A stretch of 64,000 nt of DNA from Acridotheres tristis (lineage: Eukaryota > Chordata > Aves > Passeriformes > Sturnidae): assembly GCA_037013685.1 (NCBI GenBank), contig CM072887.1, forward strand, positions 46,985,154 to 47,049,153, given 5' to 3'. A program made the translations under genes and the position numbers. Positions 62,736 through 64,000 of the stretch are shown here, one piece after another (within the stretch, counting starts at the first letter, position 1; every line of letters begins with the position of its first letter). The notes under the pieces are model-generated. The model did no database searches. It was given only the letters and a program-made list of their open reading frames with translations, and was not told where the DNA came from.

Positions 62736-63617
62736 GTCTATTTTTTAACAGAATATTACAGTGGAGAGATTACAAAAGACATGTCTGCAGTAAATATGCT
62801 GCAGAGGTGCTATTGCTCTGGCACAAGTTTTTTGTTTTATTTTCGGCTGTTCGCTGAATTCAGCCTTTTGCACTTCAGATTACACAATATAAAAAACTGC
62901 CAAATTGGCATTCTTTGCTAATACCTCTGTGTAAGTTTAATCTCTAAATTTCTATTTGTGAAGCTGAACACAATTTAATCAAAAAGGAAAAATATGCATC
63001 TCCAATGATTAATAAATTGTGAAAAGCTGTTTTAACTACTTTGACTAAAAAACTACTCTATATTCAAGATGAATCGCATGTATTTACTTCATGCAAAAAA
63101 AAAACCTACTCAAGACTATAAAAAACAAACTGCTTATTGTGGAGATTTAAAAAAAAAAAAAAAAGAAAGTGAGTCAGAAACATTTGCAACCCTCTCTGTG
63201 TTCATTGCAACCCACGAGTTTGGGGTTTTTTGTTTGTTTGTGATTCCTCATGGCATCTTCTGTAGCAAAGCTTGGCTGCCCTGAAGGCAGCAAGTGGTGC
63301 TTTGCAACACCTCCCCCAGGTACAGGAGTACCATGTCCCCATATCCCTTGTGGCTCCATCTATTTGTTCTTAGAGTGACCATCCATGGAGCGAGCAATAC
63401 TCCTTTAGAAGTCAAACTTCCCAGCAGAGAACTGTAGGCAAGATAGATGACAATGGTGAGAAGGCATGAAGGCAACTTCCATAGCTACCAAAGCAATCAT
63501 GTTCTTTCAGTGCTCTTCCTGCTCTGAAAGTCAGAATTGTCCATGTGGGGCTGTTTTCCAGCTGTTCAGGTCCAGAGCAGCATGCAAAGGGGCTCGTCCT
63601 TTGAGCACAGCTGCACA
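62736..63617. other. AT-rich then mixed unique DNA, nothing recognised
   Basis: A10 lies at 63095-63104 and A16 at 63149-63164. After about 63240 the DNA is less AT-rich and holds overlapping 61-102 codon frames on -, all unrecognised. Confidence 0.5.
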
Positions 63618-63674
63618 TGAAGTCGTCTGTAGCAAGGAACTGGCAAGAACAGCTCCTTGCTACAGGTGACTTCA
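63618..63674 (+). ncRNA. Candidate small-RNA hairpin (unassigned)
   Basis: The two arms pair across 25 positions around the 7-nt loop GCAAGAA (63643-63649). 22 are Watson-Crick pairs, two are G:U wobbles (63625 with 63667, 63626 with 63666), and one is an A-C mismatch (63639 with 63653). The 5' arm begins TGAAGTCGTCTGTAGCAAGG and the 3' arm ends CTCCTTGCTACAGGTGACTT plus CA. The wobbles become C-A mismatches on the other strand, so a + strand RNA folds better. Flanks do not continue the stem beyond a few possible pairs, which is short for a canonical microRNA precursor. No transposon ends were recognised around it. Expression is unknown. Confidence 0.35.
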
Positions 63675-64000
63675 GAGAGAGGCGTGTTCCAAGGCATCTT
63701 GGGTCTCTATTTTTGTACATTTTAATTTGCTAGCAAAGTCATGAACACAAGATTATTTTTTCAGATGTCAGCAATACCCAGTGATTATTCCCCTGCTCAC
63801 TTACAACTGTTTAGCAGCTGAATCACTTCTCAGCCAGCAATTGTGAGCTCAGAGATGGAGTCATCTGTTCACACAAACTGAGGTATGGGAACAAATTAAC
63901 TCTAGGTTTGGAAAGGGGCGAGGGGGAAGGGAGAGACTCATTTTAAATACAAGCCTCTCAGGCCCTAAGGCAGGCAAGAAAGACCAGGAAAATGCCCAAC
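63675..64000. other. Unique DNA, nothing recognised
   Basis: No frame, repeat or RNA signal was seen to the end of the window. A purine-rich GGGGCGAGGGGGAAGGG patch lies near 63915. Confidence 0.5.

Noticed and set aside
1..64000. CRISPR arrays, bacterial operons, rRNA
   Set aside because: No regularly spaced direct repeats, no dense coding, and repeats are avian; the window is eukaryotic.

Overview
The window looks like AT-rich intergenic or deep intronic DNA from a bird, most likely a passerine. The evidence is its repeats. Four 3'-end fragments of CR1 LINEs are present, with the characteristic avian 3' tail (repeats related to ATTCTATGATTCTATG, seen on the + strand as ATAGAATCATAGAAT when the element is reversed). 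There is also one long solo LTR that I recognise as a family common in passerine genomes. No SINE typical of mammals was seen. I found no protein-coding gene, rRNA, tRNA or CRISPR that I can defend. The longest open frames (about 100-167 codons) either lie inside repeats or show no family resemblance, and many overlap frames open on the other strand.

Layout. 1-4.1 kb: unique AT-rich DNA with a small 21-bp minisatellite at 255-330. About 4.13-4.68 kb: probable old L2-like LINE 3' fragment. 6.37-7.44 kb: ERVL-type solo LTR on +. 7.4-18.6 kb: unique DNA with one exon-like interval (13418-13549) and a possible conserved regulatory block near 11.04-11.34 kb. 18.58-18.89 kb: CR1 on -. 18.9-23.2 kb: unique DNA with a striking pair of adjacent inverted repeats at 20399-20442. 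About 23.17-23.47 kb: a second, compact LTR followed by a possible primer-binding site. 23.5-39.8 kb: unique DNA with low-complexity tracts. 39.80-40.11 kb: CR1 on +. About 45.0-46.7 kb: a long, very old CR1-type LINE on + that includes reverse-transcriptase remnants. 55.17-55.45 kb: CR1 on +. 60.5-60.75 kb: another ancient CR1-type reverse-transcriptase relic on -. 62.27-62.73 kb: CR1 of a different subfamily on -. 62.7-64 kb: unique DNA with a long near-perfect hairpin at 63618-63674.

The most interesting signal is the 57-nt hairpin at 63618-63674. It has 24 of 25 positions paired with a 7-nt loop, and no recognised element accounts for it. It could be an unannotated small-RNA precursor, but its stem is shorter than that of a canonical microRNA precursor. 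All repeat family calls come from remembered consensus patterns, not from a database search.
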